From contig JAEXMK010000082.1 of NCBI GenBank assembly GCA_023444445.1, positions 1 through 57,651 of the forward strand: a DNA stretch of 57,651 nt. The letters are read 5' to 3'. The notes below the pieces were generated by a model. That model searched no databases, was not told the origin of the DNA, and was given only the letters and a program-made list of their open reading frames with translations. Below are positions 46,582 through 55,252 of this stretch, piece after piece. The position numbers and the translations under genes were made by a program. This DNA is from Pseudomonadota bacterium. Its GTDB lineage: Bacteria; Pseudomonadota; Alphaproteobacteria; Rhizobiales; Rhizobiaceae. The first letter of the stretch is position 1, and each line of letters opens with the position of its first letter.

Positions 46582-47745
46582 TCAACTTGTCAGGCGCTGT
46601 TCCGCCAGTTTCACCCAGTAGGAAATACCATAGGCGATGGCCTCATCGTTGAAATCATAACCCGGATTGTGGAGGCCTGCCGAATCGCCGTTGCCGATGA
46701 AGATGAAGCAGCCCGGTCTTTCCTTCAGCATGAAGGAGAAATCCTCTCCGGCCATGGAAGGATCGACATCGGGATCGACATTCGGTTCGCCCACCACATC
46801 GCGGGCCACACGGATGGCGTGGTCGGTTTCAGCGGCGTGATTGAAGGTCACCGGGCAATAACGCTCATAGACGACCTCGGCTTCCGCGCCATTTGCAAGA
46901 GCGATACCCTCCGCCATCTGCTTGATGCGATCCTGCGCGAGATCGCGCACCGTTTCGTCGAGGCTGCGAACCGTCCCGGCAATCAGCGCCTCGTTGGGGA
47001 TGATGTTGTGACTGGATCCGGCCTGAAAGCGGGTAACGGAGACGACCACCGAACGGATCGGATCGGCATTGCGCGAGGCGATCATCTGCAGGTTGCCGAC
47101 GATCTGCGCGCCGATGGTGATGGGATCGATGGTACGGTGCGGCTGGGCTGCATGACCGCCGCGGCCCTTGACGGTGATCGAGAACTTGTCCGGTGCGGCC
47201 ATGATGCCGCCCTTGCGAATGGCGAAGGCGCCGAGCGGAATGCCCGGCATGTTGTGCATGCCATAAACCTCATTGATGCCGAAACGCTCCATCAGCCCGT
47301 CCTCGACCATGGCGAGCGCGCCGGCCCCGCCTTCTTCCGCCGGCTGGAAGATGACTGCGATGGAGCCGGCGAAATTGCGGGTCTCGGTGAGATATTTGGC
47401 CGCGCCAAGCAGCATGGCCGTGTGGCCGTCATGGCCGCAGGCATGCATGGCGCCCGTGGTTTTCGACGCCCAGGGCTTGCCGGTTTCTTCAACGATGGGA
47501 AGAGCATCCATGTCTGCGCGAAAGCCGATGGTGCGATGACCCGGAAGATTGCCCCTGATGATGCCGACGACACCCGTGCGGCCGAGACCGGTCACGATTT
47601 CGTCAACGCCGAAAGATTTCAGCTTCTCCGCAACAAAAGCTGCGGTGTTGTCGACATCATACAAAATCTCTGGATTTTCATGCAGGTGATGCCGCCATTC
47701 GCTGACTTCCTGCTGGAGTTCGGCGGCTCTGTTCAAAATCGGCAT
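46582..47745 (-). CDS. M20-family amidohydrolase (hippurate hydrolase-like)
   Basis: This 387-residue cytoplasmic zinc peptidase/amidohydrolase has the metal-binding motif GFRADMDALPI near residue 75, MHACGHDGHTAMLLGAA near residue 100, FQPAEEGGAGA near residue 135, and a dimerisation domain with GGHAAQPH. Relatives remove the acyl group from N-acyl amino acids, including hippurate, IAA-amino acids and N-acetyl ornithine-like compounds. ATG 47745 follows AGGA; the upstream in-frame extension of 29 residues lacks family character. It is divergent from the D,D-carboxypeptidase gene. Confidence 0.92.
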   Translation of the reverse strand: MPILNRAAELQQEVSEWRHHLHENPEILYDVDNTAAFVAEKLKSFGVDEIVTGLGRTGVVGIIRGNLPGHRTIGFRADMDALPIVEETGKPWASKTTGAMHACGHDGHTAMLLGAAKYLTETRNFAGSIAVIFQPAEEGGAGALAMVEDGLMERFGINEVYGMHNMPGIPLGAFAIRKGGIMAAPDKFSITVKGRGGHAAQPHRTIDPITIGAQIVGNLQMIASRNADPIRSVVVSVTRFQAGSSHNIIPNEALIAGTVRSLDETVRDLAQDRIKQMAEGIALANGAEAEVVYERYCPVTFNHAAETDHAIRVARDVVGEPNVDPDVDPSMAGEDFSFMLKERPGCFIFIGNGDSAGLHNPGYDFNDEAIAYGISYWVKLAEQRLTS

Positions 47746-47858
47746 TCGTTCATTCCTGGGTTCATCGGTACGGCGTGTCGTAAAACTCCATCCTCCGTGG
47801 TGGATAGTGCGCCGCATAATTGACGTAATCAATGTACTTTGCCATTGCTAGGACATAT

Positions 47859-49028
47859 ATGGTGAATATTGCCATTCCCCGACTGAAGACGGGAATTCGA
47901 GGACCAGCCTTGCCACAGACTTTTAAATCGCCAAACGCCGCGCGCCGGCTTTCCGCAGCCATTGCCATCATGACCGCAGGCCTCGTTGCCGCGGCGCCCG
48001 TGGCAAATGCCAATCCGAAAATGGTTGTGGATGTCAAAACCGGCAAGGTGATTTCACACCAGGAAGCCTTCCGCAAATGGTATCCCGCCTCGCTCACGAA
48101 GCTGATGACCGCCTATATCGCCTTTTCGCAGATGAAGGCAGGCAAGATCAGCCCACAGACGGAAGTGGTGATGAGCAAGAAGGCCGCCGACCAGCCGGCC
48201 TCGAAAATGTACTTCAAGCCCGGACAGAAACTGACCATGGACAGCGCGCTGAAGCTGCTGCTCATCAAATCCGCCAATGATATCGCTGTCGCAATTGCCG
48301 AGACCATCGGCGGCAACACGGATAATTTCGTGGCGCAGATGAATGCGCAGGCGCAGCGCCTCGGCATGAATTCCACACATTACGTGAACCCCAACGGTTT
48401 GCCCGGCAAGGGGCAATATACGACGGCGCGTGACCTTGCGCTGCTGGCGCTGATCATCAAGCGGGAATTCCCGGAATATGCACATTATTTCTCGCTGGAA
48501 GGTGTGACGACGGGCAAGAGGAATTATGCCAACTTCAACATGCTTGTCGGCCGCTTCGAAGGTGCCGATGGCATGAAGACGGGCTTCATTTGCGCCTCCG
48601 GTTTCAACCAGGTGGCATCGGCCGTTCGCAACGGACGTTCGGTCATCACCGTCGTTTTGGGTGCCGATAGCCTTGCCGGTCGAACCGATCAGTCGGCCGA
48701 TCTTCTGCAGATGGGTCTGACCTCGCCTTCCGGTCAGGGTGTCTCTCTCGCCTCGCTCGCGCCCTATGGCGATACTGCAGAGGTCAACGATATCAGCGCT
48801 GAAATCTGCAACCCGAAGGCAGCCAAGGTGCGCAGCGAGGGTCGTGACGAGGCTGGCCGCATGGTCATCCATTCCCCCTATGTGCAGGAGATGACCAGGC
48901 CGCCGGAATATTCTTTTGCCGGGCTGATCCCCGGTAGCGAAACGGTCGCGGTCAATGCGCCGAAGGGTGCGGCAGCAAAGGGCCAGCTGGCCAACGTTCC
49001 GATCCCGATCCCACGTCCGACGTTCTGA
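47859..49028 (+). CDS. D-alanyl-D-alanine carboxypeptidase (S11 family)
   Basis: This 389-residue low-molecular-weight penicillin-binding protein has a signal peptide of about 50 residues (cleaved after VANA). The catalytic serine is Ser78 in SLTK. SAN is the second motif and KTGF the third (MKTGFICASGFN). It trims terminal D-Ala from peptidoglycan pentapeptides. The C-terminal part is long and proline-rich, ending PIPIPRPTF. ATG 47859 with AGGAC just before it is chosen; the upstream ATG at 47832 would overlap the divergent promoter. Confidence 0.9.
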   Translation: MVNIAIPRLKTGIRGPALPQTFKSPNAARRLSAAIAIMTAGLVAAAPVANANPKMVVDVKTGKVISHQEAFRKWYPASLTKLMTAYIAFSQMKAGKISPQTEVVMSKKAADQPASKMYFKPGQKLTMDSALKLLLIKSANDIAVAIAETIGGNTDNFVAQMNAQAQRLGMNSTHYVNPNGLPGKGQYTTARDLALLALIIKREFPEYAHYFSLEGVTTGKRNYANFNMLVGRFEGADGMKTGFICASGFNQVASAVRNGRSVITVVLGADSLAGRTDQSADLLQMGLTSPSGQGVSLASLAPYGDTAEVNDISAEICNPKAAKVRSEGRDEAGRMVIHSPYVQEMTRPPEYSFAGLIPGSETVAVNAPKGAAAKGQLANVPIPIPRPTF

Positions 49029-49095
49029 CGGGGATGAGCGGCACGAGGGTGAGGCTCTCGGCCGCCATGCTGTTTGTCTATTCGCAGGTCGATAA

Positions 49096-49109
49096 TGTTA
49101 TGATATTAC
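49096..49109. promoter_or_regulatory. Zur-box-like sequence
   Basis: TGTTATGATATTAC at 49096-49109 is an imperfect palindrome close to the Zur consensus with TGTTAT and ATAACA-type arms. It lies 110 bases upstream of a COG0523 zinc GTPase, whose relatives are often Zur targets. The match is by eye. Confidence 0.45.
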
Positions 49110-49218
49110 GGTGTCGCTCGTGGCTTTCAGCCTCGGGCGATTTCTTTTAGCTTCATGCTGTCGCGGGTCTGCGTCCTCGACCGATCACCCGCAGCGGCAA
49201 TCAACACACAGGCAAGAC

Positions 49219-50346
49219 ATGTCTCGCGATCGTATACCGGTTTCCATCATCACCGGATTTCTCGGCGCCGGAAAATCGACGCTGCTCAACCGACTTCTCA
49301 AAGACCCCGAAATGAACGACGCGGCGATCATCATCAATGAATTCGGCGATGTCAGCATCGATCATATGCTGGTTGAAAGTGCTGGTGAGGGAATCATTGA
49401 ACTGGCGGAGGGCTGCCTCTGCTGCACGGTGCGTGGTGAGTTGGTGGATACGCTGGCGGAACTGATGGATGGTATCCAGACCGGCAAGCTGAAGCCGGTC
49501 AAGCGGGTGGTTATAGAGACCACCGGTCTTGCCGATCCCGCGCCCGTCATGCAGTCGATCATGGGCAATCCCGTGATTGCGCAGAGTTTCGTGCTGAACG
49601 GCATGATCACGGTGGTGGACGCCATCAACGGCCTGTCTACGCTCGTCAATCACGAGGAGGCGGTGAAGCAGGCGGCTGTGGCCGACCGGCTGGTGATGAC
49701 GAAGCGGGCGCTCGCCGATGCTTCCACCATCGCTGCACTGACGGCACGCCTTGAGGCGCTCAACCCGCGTGCGACAATCGAGGATGGCGATAAAACCGAC
49801 TGGAGTGCTGCGGGGCTTCTCGACAACGGCCTTTACGATGTCTCCAGCAAAAATACCGATGTCGGCCGCTGGCTGGGGGAAGAGTCCGGTCATGATCACG
49901 ATCACGGCCACGACCATCACCACCATCGTGGCGACCACGATCATCACCATCATGATGTGAACCGGCATGACGAATCGATCCGGTCCTTCTCGATCATTCA
50001 TGACAAGCCGATCGATCCGATGGCGATCGATATGTTCGTCGATCTGCTGCGCTCGGCACATGGGGAAAAGCTTCTTCGTATGAAGGCCATCGTCAAGCTG
50101 TCGGATAATCCGGGCCGGCCTTTGGTGCTGCATGGGGTACAGAGCATTTTCCACCGGCCCGAACGCCTCTCGGCCTGGCCGGACCCGGCGGATCAGCGCA
50201 CGCGCATGGTGCTGATTACGAAGGATTTGCCGGAGGCTTTCGTGAAAGACCTGTTTGCCGCCTTCACCGGCACACCGGGCATTGACCGGCCGGACAGGCA
50301 GGCGATGACGGACAATCCGCTGGCGGTTTCCGGGTTGCGGTTTTGA
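49219..50346 (+). CDS. COG0523/CobW-family zinc GTPase (metallochaperone)
   Basis: This 375-residue P-loop GTPase has GFLGAGKST at residues 13-21, the zinc-binding GCLCC motif with Cys66, Cys68 and Cys69, and a very His-rich loop near residues 220-245 (HDHDHGHDHHHH then a second block). COG0523 proteins deliver zinc or cobalt to client enzymes at limiting metal. The C-terminal CobW_C domain is complete. ATG 49219 follows AGGCAAG; the in-frame ATG at 49111 would add a poorly conserved tail. It was chosen because the conserved P-loop sits 12 residues from the start. Confidence 0.93.
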   Translation: MSRDRIPVSIITGFLGAGKSTLLNRLLKDPEMNDAAIIINEFGDVSIDHMLVESAGEGIIELAEGCLCCTVRGELVDTLAELMDGIQTGKLKPVKRVVIETTGLADPAPVMQSIMGNPVIAQSFVLNGMITVVDAINGLSTLVNHEEAVKQAAVADRLVMTKRALADASTIAALTARLEALNPRATIEDGDKTDWSAAGLLDNGLYDVSSKNTDVGRWLGEESGHDHDHGHDHHHHRGDHDHHHHDVNRHDESIRSFSIIHDKPIDPMAIDMFVDLLRSAHGEKLLRMKAIVKLSDNPGRPLVLHGVQSIFHRPERLSAWPDPADQRTRMVLITKDLPEAFVKDLFAAFTGTPGIDRPDRQAMTDNPLAVSGLRF

Positions 50347-50386
50347 GGGAAGTGCTAGCGCAGGTAGGTCTGGCGGGTGCGGTTTA

Positions 50387-50563
50387 ACCCCCCTCTGCCC
50401 TGCCGGGCATCTCCCCCACAAGGGGGGAGATCGACAAGCGGCCTGCGCCGAATATCGTTATCAGACCGTTGAGACCGCAATAAATAGGTTTGCGAGTGAC
50501 CGAGCGGTTGCGTCACACGATCTCCCCGTTGAGAGGGAGATGTCCGGCAGTACAGAGGGGGGT
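50387..50563. repeat. Palindromic intergenic element (RIME-like)
   Basis: Two arms of about 47 bases, 50387-50433 and 50518-50563, are imperfect inverted copies of each other and share ACCCCCCTCTG, CTGCCGG and CATCTCCC blocks. Each arm also contains smaller palindromes, such as CTCCC...GGGAG. Such mosaic elements (RIME) are widespread between genes in rhizobia and Agrobacterium. It separates the convergent COG0523 and TusA genes and could act as terminator or mRNA-end structure. Confidence 0.7.
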
Positions 50564-50582
50564 ATCCTTCGCGGTGCGCGAA

Positions 50583-50819
50583 TTACCCGCCCTTCACAAT
50601 CCGAAACCGATGCCCCTTATCCAGTGTAGTGGTTTCCACCAGGCTGTGCCCATCCTCATTGCACATATGCGCAATATCGATCACTGCCAGTGGATCGGTC
50701 GTCTCTACCGTCAAGACATCGCCAGCCTTGAGGGTGGCGAGCTTCTTGCGGCTTCTCAAAACCGGAAGGGGGCATTTAAGCCCCCTTAAATCATAAACGA
50801 TCTCGGCCGTTTCGGTCAT
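50583..50819 (-). CDS. TusA-family sulfurtransferase
   Basis: This 78-residue protein has the TusA signature DLRGLKCPLPV with Cys16 followed by Pro, and a later AVIDIAHMCNEDGHSLVE strand-helix. TusA-type proteins relay sulfur as persulfide to tRNA thiolation, molybdenum-cofactor enzymes and other targets. Its start overlaps the stop of the upstream L,D-transpeptidase-like gene (ATGA), so the two are coupled although functionally unrelated. Confidence 0.92.
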   Translation of the reverse strand: MTETAEIVYDLRGLKCPLPVLRSRKKLATLKAGDVLTVETTDPLAVIDIAHMCNEDGHSLVETTTLDKGHRFRIVKGG

Positions 50820-52114
50820 TCCTTGGCCCAGAACTTCCAGAATGGCTTCTTTTCGGGCGCTTCCGGTGCCGGGGCAGAGGAATAGGCGAGTGGGTTCATC
50901 GTCGGGACCGGGACGCTCTGCGTGGCAGCGCCTGTATGGCCTGCTGTTGCGGGCGCGGCCGTTGCAACCATGGTCGGGGCAGCAGGGGCCGGGTTGGATT
51001 GCGGTGCGGTGGCGAGCTGGGCTGCAGAAGGACGCGGGCCGCGCAGCGCGGAGGCGGTTGCGGTCGTCGCCGGCGAGGATGACGTGACCTGCTGCGCCTT
51101 CTTTTCCATCAGCGCAGCATATTCCGTTTCCTTCATCAGCTTGCCGGCCTTCAGCGCCGAGCCGGTTGGGGCATAGGCGGGCTCACGGCCCTTGCGCTTT
51201 TCGGCAACCAACGCTTTGCGTTCCGCCTCGCTCGGATCATACCAGGCCATGCCCTCATATTTCGACATCGCCTTTGCATAAGCGAGATCATAGGTTTTCT
51301 CGTAGCTCGAGAGCGCGCTGACAAGCGCGGGCGGTGTGCTCATGGCCGGGCATTGGCCTGACGCGTTGAAGCTTCCGCCTTCCGTCTGCTGATTGAAGAC
51401 ATATTTCTTCTCGCAGACATTCACTTCCGGCGGGCGTTTGGTCACTTCGAAATTGTCGTAACCGACCTTCAGCATCTTCCAGAATTCGAGATGTTCGCTC
51501 TTGCGATGGCGGGCCATGTTTTCCGCTGTCATGCGGAAGGGGAAGGCCTGCAGCTGAACGGTCTTCTGGCCGCCCTTGAAGGCATCCCGTGCGAAACCGT
51601 AGATTTCAAGAATCTGCGCATCCGTCATCGAATAACAGCCCGACGATGAGCAGGCGCCATGGATCATCAGATTGGTGCCGTTGCGGCCATTGGCGGCATC
51701 GTAGCGGTTCGGGAAGCCGGTATTGATGGCGAGGTAATATTTGGAATTCGGGTTCAGGTGGGCCGGCGTCAGGTTGTAGAAACCTTCAGGCGCCTGCCGG
51801 TCGCCTTCCTTCACTTTGGGGCCGAGTTTACCGGACCACGCGCAAATCTGGTATTCGGCGATCTTGTCGAAGCGGTTGTCCCGCTTGGCCTTCCAGATTT
51901 CCAGCGCACCTTCTTCCTTGAAGATGCGGATCATGATAGGCGAGGTACGATCCATGCCCTTCTTGTCGATCTCGGCCAGAATGGACGGAGACAAGGGGTA
52001 ATCGACCTTGTTCTTGATGTGCGACACATCACGTTCGACGGTTTCGAGCGTATCGTTACAACCGGCGAGAACGAGCGCGGTGCAGGCAAGAAGTGCAAAA
52101 TGTGTCAAACGCAT
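50816..52114 (-). CDS. L,D-transpeptidase-like lipoprotein (YafK/YkuD)
   Basis: This 432-residue protein has a lipoprotein signal LVLAGC with Cys19 as acylation site. The YkuD domain carries HGACSSSGCYS with the catalytic cysteine, and the region matches YafK (DpaA-like) proteins that process Braun-lipoprotein or meso-DAP links. A long Ala/Pro-rich tail of about 100 residues ends in FWKFWAKE. ATG 52114 gives the signal peptide directly; the upstream in-frame ATG at 52174 does not. Confidence 0.9.
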   Translation of the reverse strand: MRLTHFALLACTALVLAGCNDTLETVERDVSHIKNKVDYPLSPSILAEIDKKGMDRTSPIMIRIFKEEGALEIWKAKRDNRFDKIAEYQICAWSGKLGPKVKEGDRQAPEGFYNLTPAHLNPNSKYYLAINTGFPNRYDAANGRNGTNLMIHGACSSSGCYSMTDAQILEIYGFARDAFKGGQKTVQLQAFPFRMTAENMARHRKSEHLEFWKMLKVGYDNFEVTKRPPEVNVCEKKYVFNQQTEGGSFNASGQCPAMSTPPALVSALSSYEKTYDLAYAKAMSKYEGMAWYDPSEAERKALVAEKRKGREPAYAPTGSALKAGKLMKETEYAALMEKKAQQVTSSSPATTATASALRGPRPSAAQLATAPQSNPAPAAPTMVATAAPATAGHTGAATQSVPVPTMNPLAYSSAPAPEAPEKKPFWKFWAKE

Positions 52115-52304
52115 GATCTGATCCGAAAGACGATGGCACGAAATGGCGGCAGTTCTATACCGTTCCGTGTGCAATTTAAATACGGTATTAACCGTTTACA
52201 TCTTCTTAACTCAAATCGGATCCGCCCCGCGGCCGCCGATACATCTGTTGATGTGACCGGACTATGGCCGAGTTGGGGCGATAGCGGCGGAAATTAAGGC
52301 CGCC

Positions 52305-53258
52305 TTAGAGGTTTCTGCCGATATCCAGGAATTTCTGACGGCGTTCGGCGCGCAGCTGCGTACCGGAGCGCTGGGAAAGATCGGCCAGAGCCTTGGCGAT
52401 AACGTCACCCGTTGCGTTGATGACGGTTTCTGGAGCGCGGTGTGCGCCGCCGATCGGTTCCGGAATAATTCCGTCGATGACGCCGAGCGATTTCAGATCT
52501 TCGGAGGTGATCTTCATGTTGGTCGCGGCTTCCTTGGCGCGGGTCGAATCGCGCCAGAGGATGGAAGCGGCGCCTTCCGGTGAGATCACCGAGTAGATGG
52601 CGTGTTCGAGCATGTAGACGCGGTTGCCTGTAGCGATCGCGATAGCGCCGCCCGAGCCGCCTTCGCCGATCACGACGGAAACGATCGGCACCTTCACGTT
52701 GAGGCACATTTCCGTCGAGCGGGCGATGGCTTCCGCCTGACCGCGCTCTTCCGCGCCGACGCCGGGATAAGCACCTGCCGTATCGATCAGCGTGACGACG
52801 GGCAGCGAGAAGCGATCAGCCAGTTCGAGAACGCGGATCGCCTTGCGGTAACCTTCCGGGCGCGGGCTGCCGAAATTGTGCTTCAGGCGGCTTTTGGTGT
52901 CATTGCCCTTTTCCTGGCCGATGATGGCGACGGGTTGACCGTTGAAACGGGCAAGGCCAGCCTGAATGGCGGCGTCTTCGGAAAATTTTCGGTCGCCGGC
53001 AAGCGGCGTGAAATCTGTGAACAGCGCCTTGGCGTAATCGACGAAATGCGGACGCTGCGGGTGACGCGCGACCTGCGTTTTCTGCCAGGCGTTCAGCTTA
53101 GAATAGATGTCCTGCATCGCATCATTGACGCGCGATTCCAGGCGGTTGATCTCCTCCGAGGTGTCTATGCTCTCGTCTTCATCGGCAAGCTTCTTCAGTT
53201 CGATGATCTTGCCTTCAAGGTCAGAGATAGGTTTTTCGAAGTCGAGATAATTGTGCAT
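52305..53258 (-). CDS. accA: Acetyl-CoA carboxylase carboxyltransferase subunit alpha
   Basis: This 317-residue protein is the alpha half of the carboxyltransferase that forms malonyl-CoA. Features are the N-terminal helical region starting [18 protein letters not shown], and the crotonase-fold core with [39 protein letters not shown] and [17 protein letters not shown]. The length is normal. It follows xerD by 62 bases on the same strand. The beta subunit AccD is not in the window. Confidence 0.98.
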   Translation of the reverse strand: MHNYLDFEKPISDLEGKIIELKKLADEDESIDTSEEINRLESRVNDAMQDIYSKLNAWQKTQVARHPQRPHFVDYAKALFTDFTPLAGDRKFSEDAAIQAGLARFNGQPVAIIGQEKGNDTKSRLKHNFGSPRPEGYRKAIRVLELADRFSLPVVTLIDTAGAYPGVGAEERGQAEAIARSTEMCLNVKVPIVSVVIGEGGSGGAIAIATGNRVYMLEHAIYSVISPEGAASILWRDSTRAKEAATNMKITSEDLKSLGVIDGIIPEPIGGAHRAPETVINATGDVIAKALADLSQRSGTQLRAERRQKFLDIGRNL

Positions 53259-53320
53259 GAGATCCGTTTCCGATCGTTTTGCGCAAGGTTTGACCGGGTT
53301 ATCCGGCGGTTCCGGTCGCT

Positions 53321-54307
53321 CTAATCAAGGTTTTTGCCCTGTTTGGCAAGGGGGTGATGTGTTTGTACCAGCTCTTGCAGGCGTTCTTCCAACACATGTG
53401 TATAGATTTGTGTCGTTGAAATGTCGGAATGGCCAAGCAGTTCCTGCACAGCACGCAGATCCGCACCGTTCTGCAGAAGGTGGCTGGCAAAGGCGTGGCG
53501 CAGCACGTGCGGTGACACTGCCGAGGGTGTGAGGCCCGCGCGGATGGCGATGTCCTTCAGGTCACGGGCGAAGACCTGACGGGGCAGATGGCCTTCCTTG
53601 CTGCTGGAAGGAAAGAGCCATGGGCTCTCCATGGCTTCAGCCTTTTTCGCTGCCCTGCTTTTTTCGGTCGCGACTGCCTTTCGGGCGGCTTCGTATTTTT
53701 CCATCGCCTCGATGGCGGCGCGGGAAAGAAGAACCATCCGGTCCTTGTTGCCCTTGCCGCGGATCATCAGGAAACGCCCTTCCTGACGCAGCACCTTGAC
53801 GGGAAGTGACACGAGTTCGCTGACACGCATGCCGGTGGCATAAAGAAGCTCGAGCAGCAGATGCATGCGGATGCGGGCAAGCTGGCCGGGACCGGCCGTC
53901 GCGGCTTCCTGCGCCGCGAGGCCGAGAAGCCGGTTCACATCGGCGACGCTCATCGTTTTCGGCAGGGTAAGGCCTTTCCTGGGCGCATCAATGATGCCGG
54001 TCGGATCGTCACTGCGCAGCCCTTCCGAATAGAGAAAGCGATAAAATTGCCGCATGGATGAAAGGCGTCTCGCCTGCGAGGTCGCGGCGAAGCCTTGCGC
54101 GGAAAGATGGGTCAGATAGGCGGAAAGGTCCGATGTGGCGGCTTCTGTCAGAGACCGGCCGCGACTGCTCAGGAATTCGCGCAGGTCCGTCAGGTCCCGC
54201 TCATAAGATGCGAGTGTGTTGGCGGCGGCACCCCGCTCGGCGCTCATCATTTCCAGAAAACTTTCGAGCCGTGCGCCGTCGCGCACTCCCGTCGCCTGTC
54301 CGCTCAT
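53321..54307 (-). CDS. xerD: Site-specific tyrosine recombinase XerD
   Basis: This 328-residue recombinase has the SAM-like N-terminal domain and the catalytic domain with R in [11 protein letters not shown] in [20 protein letters not shown], the second His in LGHSDIS and the nucleophile in TTQIYTHV. XerD with XerC resolves chromosome dimers at dif. A lysine/alanine-rich insertion ([16 protein letters not shown]) before the fourth motif makes it longer than E. coli XerD. It overlaps the small membrane protein gene by four bases. Confidence 0.93.
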   Translation of the reverse strand: MSGQATGVRDGARLESFLEMMSAERGAAANTLASYERDLTDLREFLSSRGRSLTEAATSDLSAYLTHLSAQGFAATSQARRLSSMRQFYRFLYSEGLRSDDPTGIIDAPRKGLTLPKTMSVADVNRLLGLAAQEAATAGPGQLARIRMHLLLELLYATGMRVSELVSLPVKVLRQEGRFLMIRGKGNKDRMVLLSRAAIEAMEKYEAARKAVATEKSRAAKKAEAMESPWLFPSSSKEGHLPRQVFARDLKDIAIRAGLTPSAVSPHVLRHAFASHLLQNGADLRAVQELLGHSDISTTQIYTHVLEERLQELVQTHHPLAKQGKNLD

Positions 54308-54477
54308 GGGGTGCGCCTCGCAGGCTCCGTCGATGGCGGGTTCAACCGCTCGGAGGGAATGCGCACCGTCACCTCGCGGTCGCGCGGCTGAACGAACAGA
54401 ACGAGCAGCACCATGCCGCCATAGATCAGCCCCGCGATGGTCGCCAGTATCATCGTGAAGCGGAAGAGGGTGGGCAT
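54304..54477 (-). CDS. Small single-helix membrane protein of unknown function
   Basis: From ATG 54477 a 57-residue product begins [20 protein letters not shown], a hydrophobic helix of about 25 residues, and ends in a basic-proline tail ([20 protein letters not shown]). Its stop overlaps the xerD start. Short proteins with this [12 protein letters not shown] start recur just before xerD in Rhizobiaceae. The longer in-frame ORF to 54579 is less likely because its extension is not hydrophobic or family-like. Confidence 0.65.
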   Translation of the reverse strand: MPTLFRFTMILATIAGLIYGGMVLLVLFVQPRDREVTVRIPSERLNPPSTEPARRTP

Positions 54478-54612
54478 GGCGGCTCCGTAAAGGTGGCGGT
54501 CAAAACGTATATGCGGTGCGGCGAAAGCGGCGACAAGATCAAAATGCCCGTTCCGCCTCAAGCCGCGTGCGGCGATCATTGTGATTCACCGCCATTCAGG
54601 CAGCAATTTGGC

Positions 54613-54641
54613 TTGACGCTTCGTAAACATTTGCAGATATC
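54613..54641 (+). promoter_or_regulatory. Candidate promoter of aroK-aroB
   Basis: TTGACG (54613-54618) as -35 and GATATC (54636-54641) as a weak -10 are separated by 17 bases and lie 25 bases before the aroK start. The two flanking genes are divergent, so a promoter is needed here. Confidence 0.4.
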
Positions 54642-54665
54642 CATGCCAAACGGGCTTTCAAATCT

Positions 54666-55247
54666 ATGAATGAAACGAATTTATCCGTCCCGGCCACACT
54701 CGGGGAGCAAGCGCGGGCAAAGCTCGGACGGCGAAACATCGTCTTCGTCGGGCTGATGGGGGCTGGAAAGTCGGCGGTGGGCCGTATGGTCGCCCAGCAG
54801 CTCAGGGTTCCTTTCATTGATACGGATGTCGAAATCGAACGTGTGTCGCGCATGACGATTTCGGAGCTTTTCGCTACCTACGGTGAGGAAGAGTTTCGGG
54901 CTCTGGAGACACGGGTCATCAAGCGCCTGCTGCGCGGCGGTCCCAAGGTCGTCTCAACGGGTGGCGGCGCCTTCATCAACGACAATACCCGTGCCCATAT
55001 CAGACGGGGTGGCATTTCGCTGTGGCTGAAAGCCGATCTCGAGGTTCTATGGGAGAGGGTTAACAAGCGCGACCATCGTCCATTACTGAAGACAGAAAAC
55101 CCCAAGGCAACGCTCGCTGCCCTGATGGAGAAACGCTATCCGATCTATGCGGAGGCGGATGTCACCATAGAATCCCGTGATGTCCGCAAGGAGATCATCG
55201 CGACCGAAGTGCTGACGGCTTTAGCCGGCCTTAAACAGAAAGACTGA
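54666..55247 (+). CDS. aroK: Shikimate kinase
   Basis: This 193-residue P-loop kinase phosphorylates shikimate at the 3-hydroxyl in aromatic amino-acid synthesis. It has GLMGAGKS at residues 29-36, DTDVEIERVSRMTISELFATYGEEEFR with the shikimate-binding DxD, and STGGGAFI as the third motif. A 25-residue N-terminal extension precedes the P-loop. It stops five bases before aroB, so both are one operon. Confidence 0.96.
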   Translation: MNETNLSVPATLGEQARAKLGRRNIVFVGLMGAGKSAVGRMVAQQLRVPFIDTDVEIERVSRMTISELFATYGEEEFRALETRVIKRLLRGGPKVVSTGGGAFINDNTRAHIRRGGISLWLKADLEVLWERVNKRDHRPLLKTENPKATLAALMEKRYPIYAEADVTIESRDVRKEIIATEVLTALAGLKQKD

Positions 55248-55252
55248 CCACC

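Noticed and set aside
46669..47823. 384-codon plus-strand open frame opposite the M20 amidohydrolase gene
   Set aside because: Antisense shadow. The minus-strand protein has all M20 metal motifs.
53321..54307. xerD as a mobile-element integrase
   Set aside because: Position beside accA and aroK, standard XerD length and motifs fit the housekeeping recombinase.
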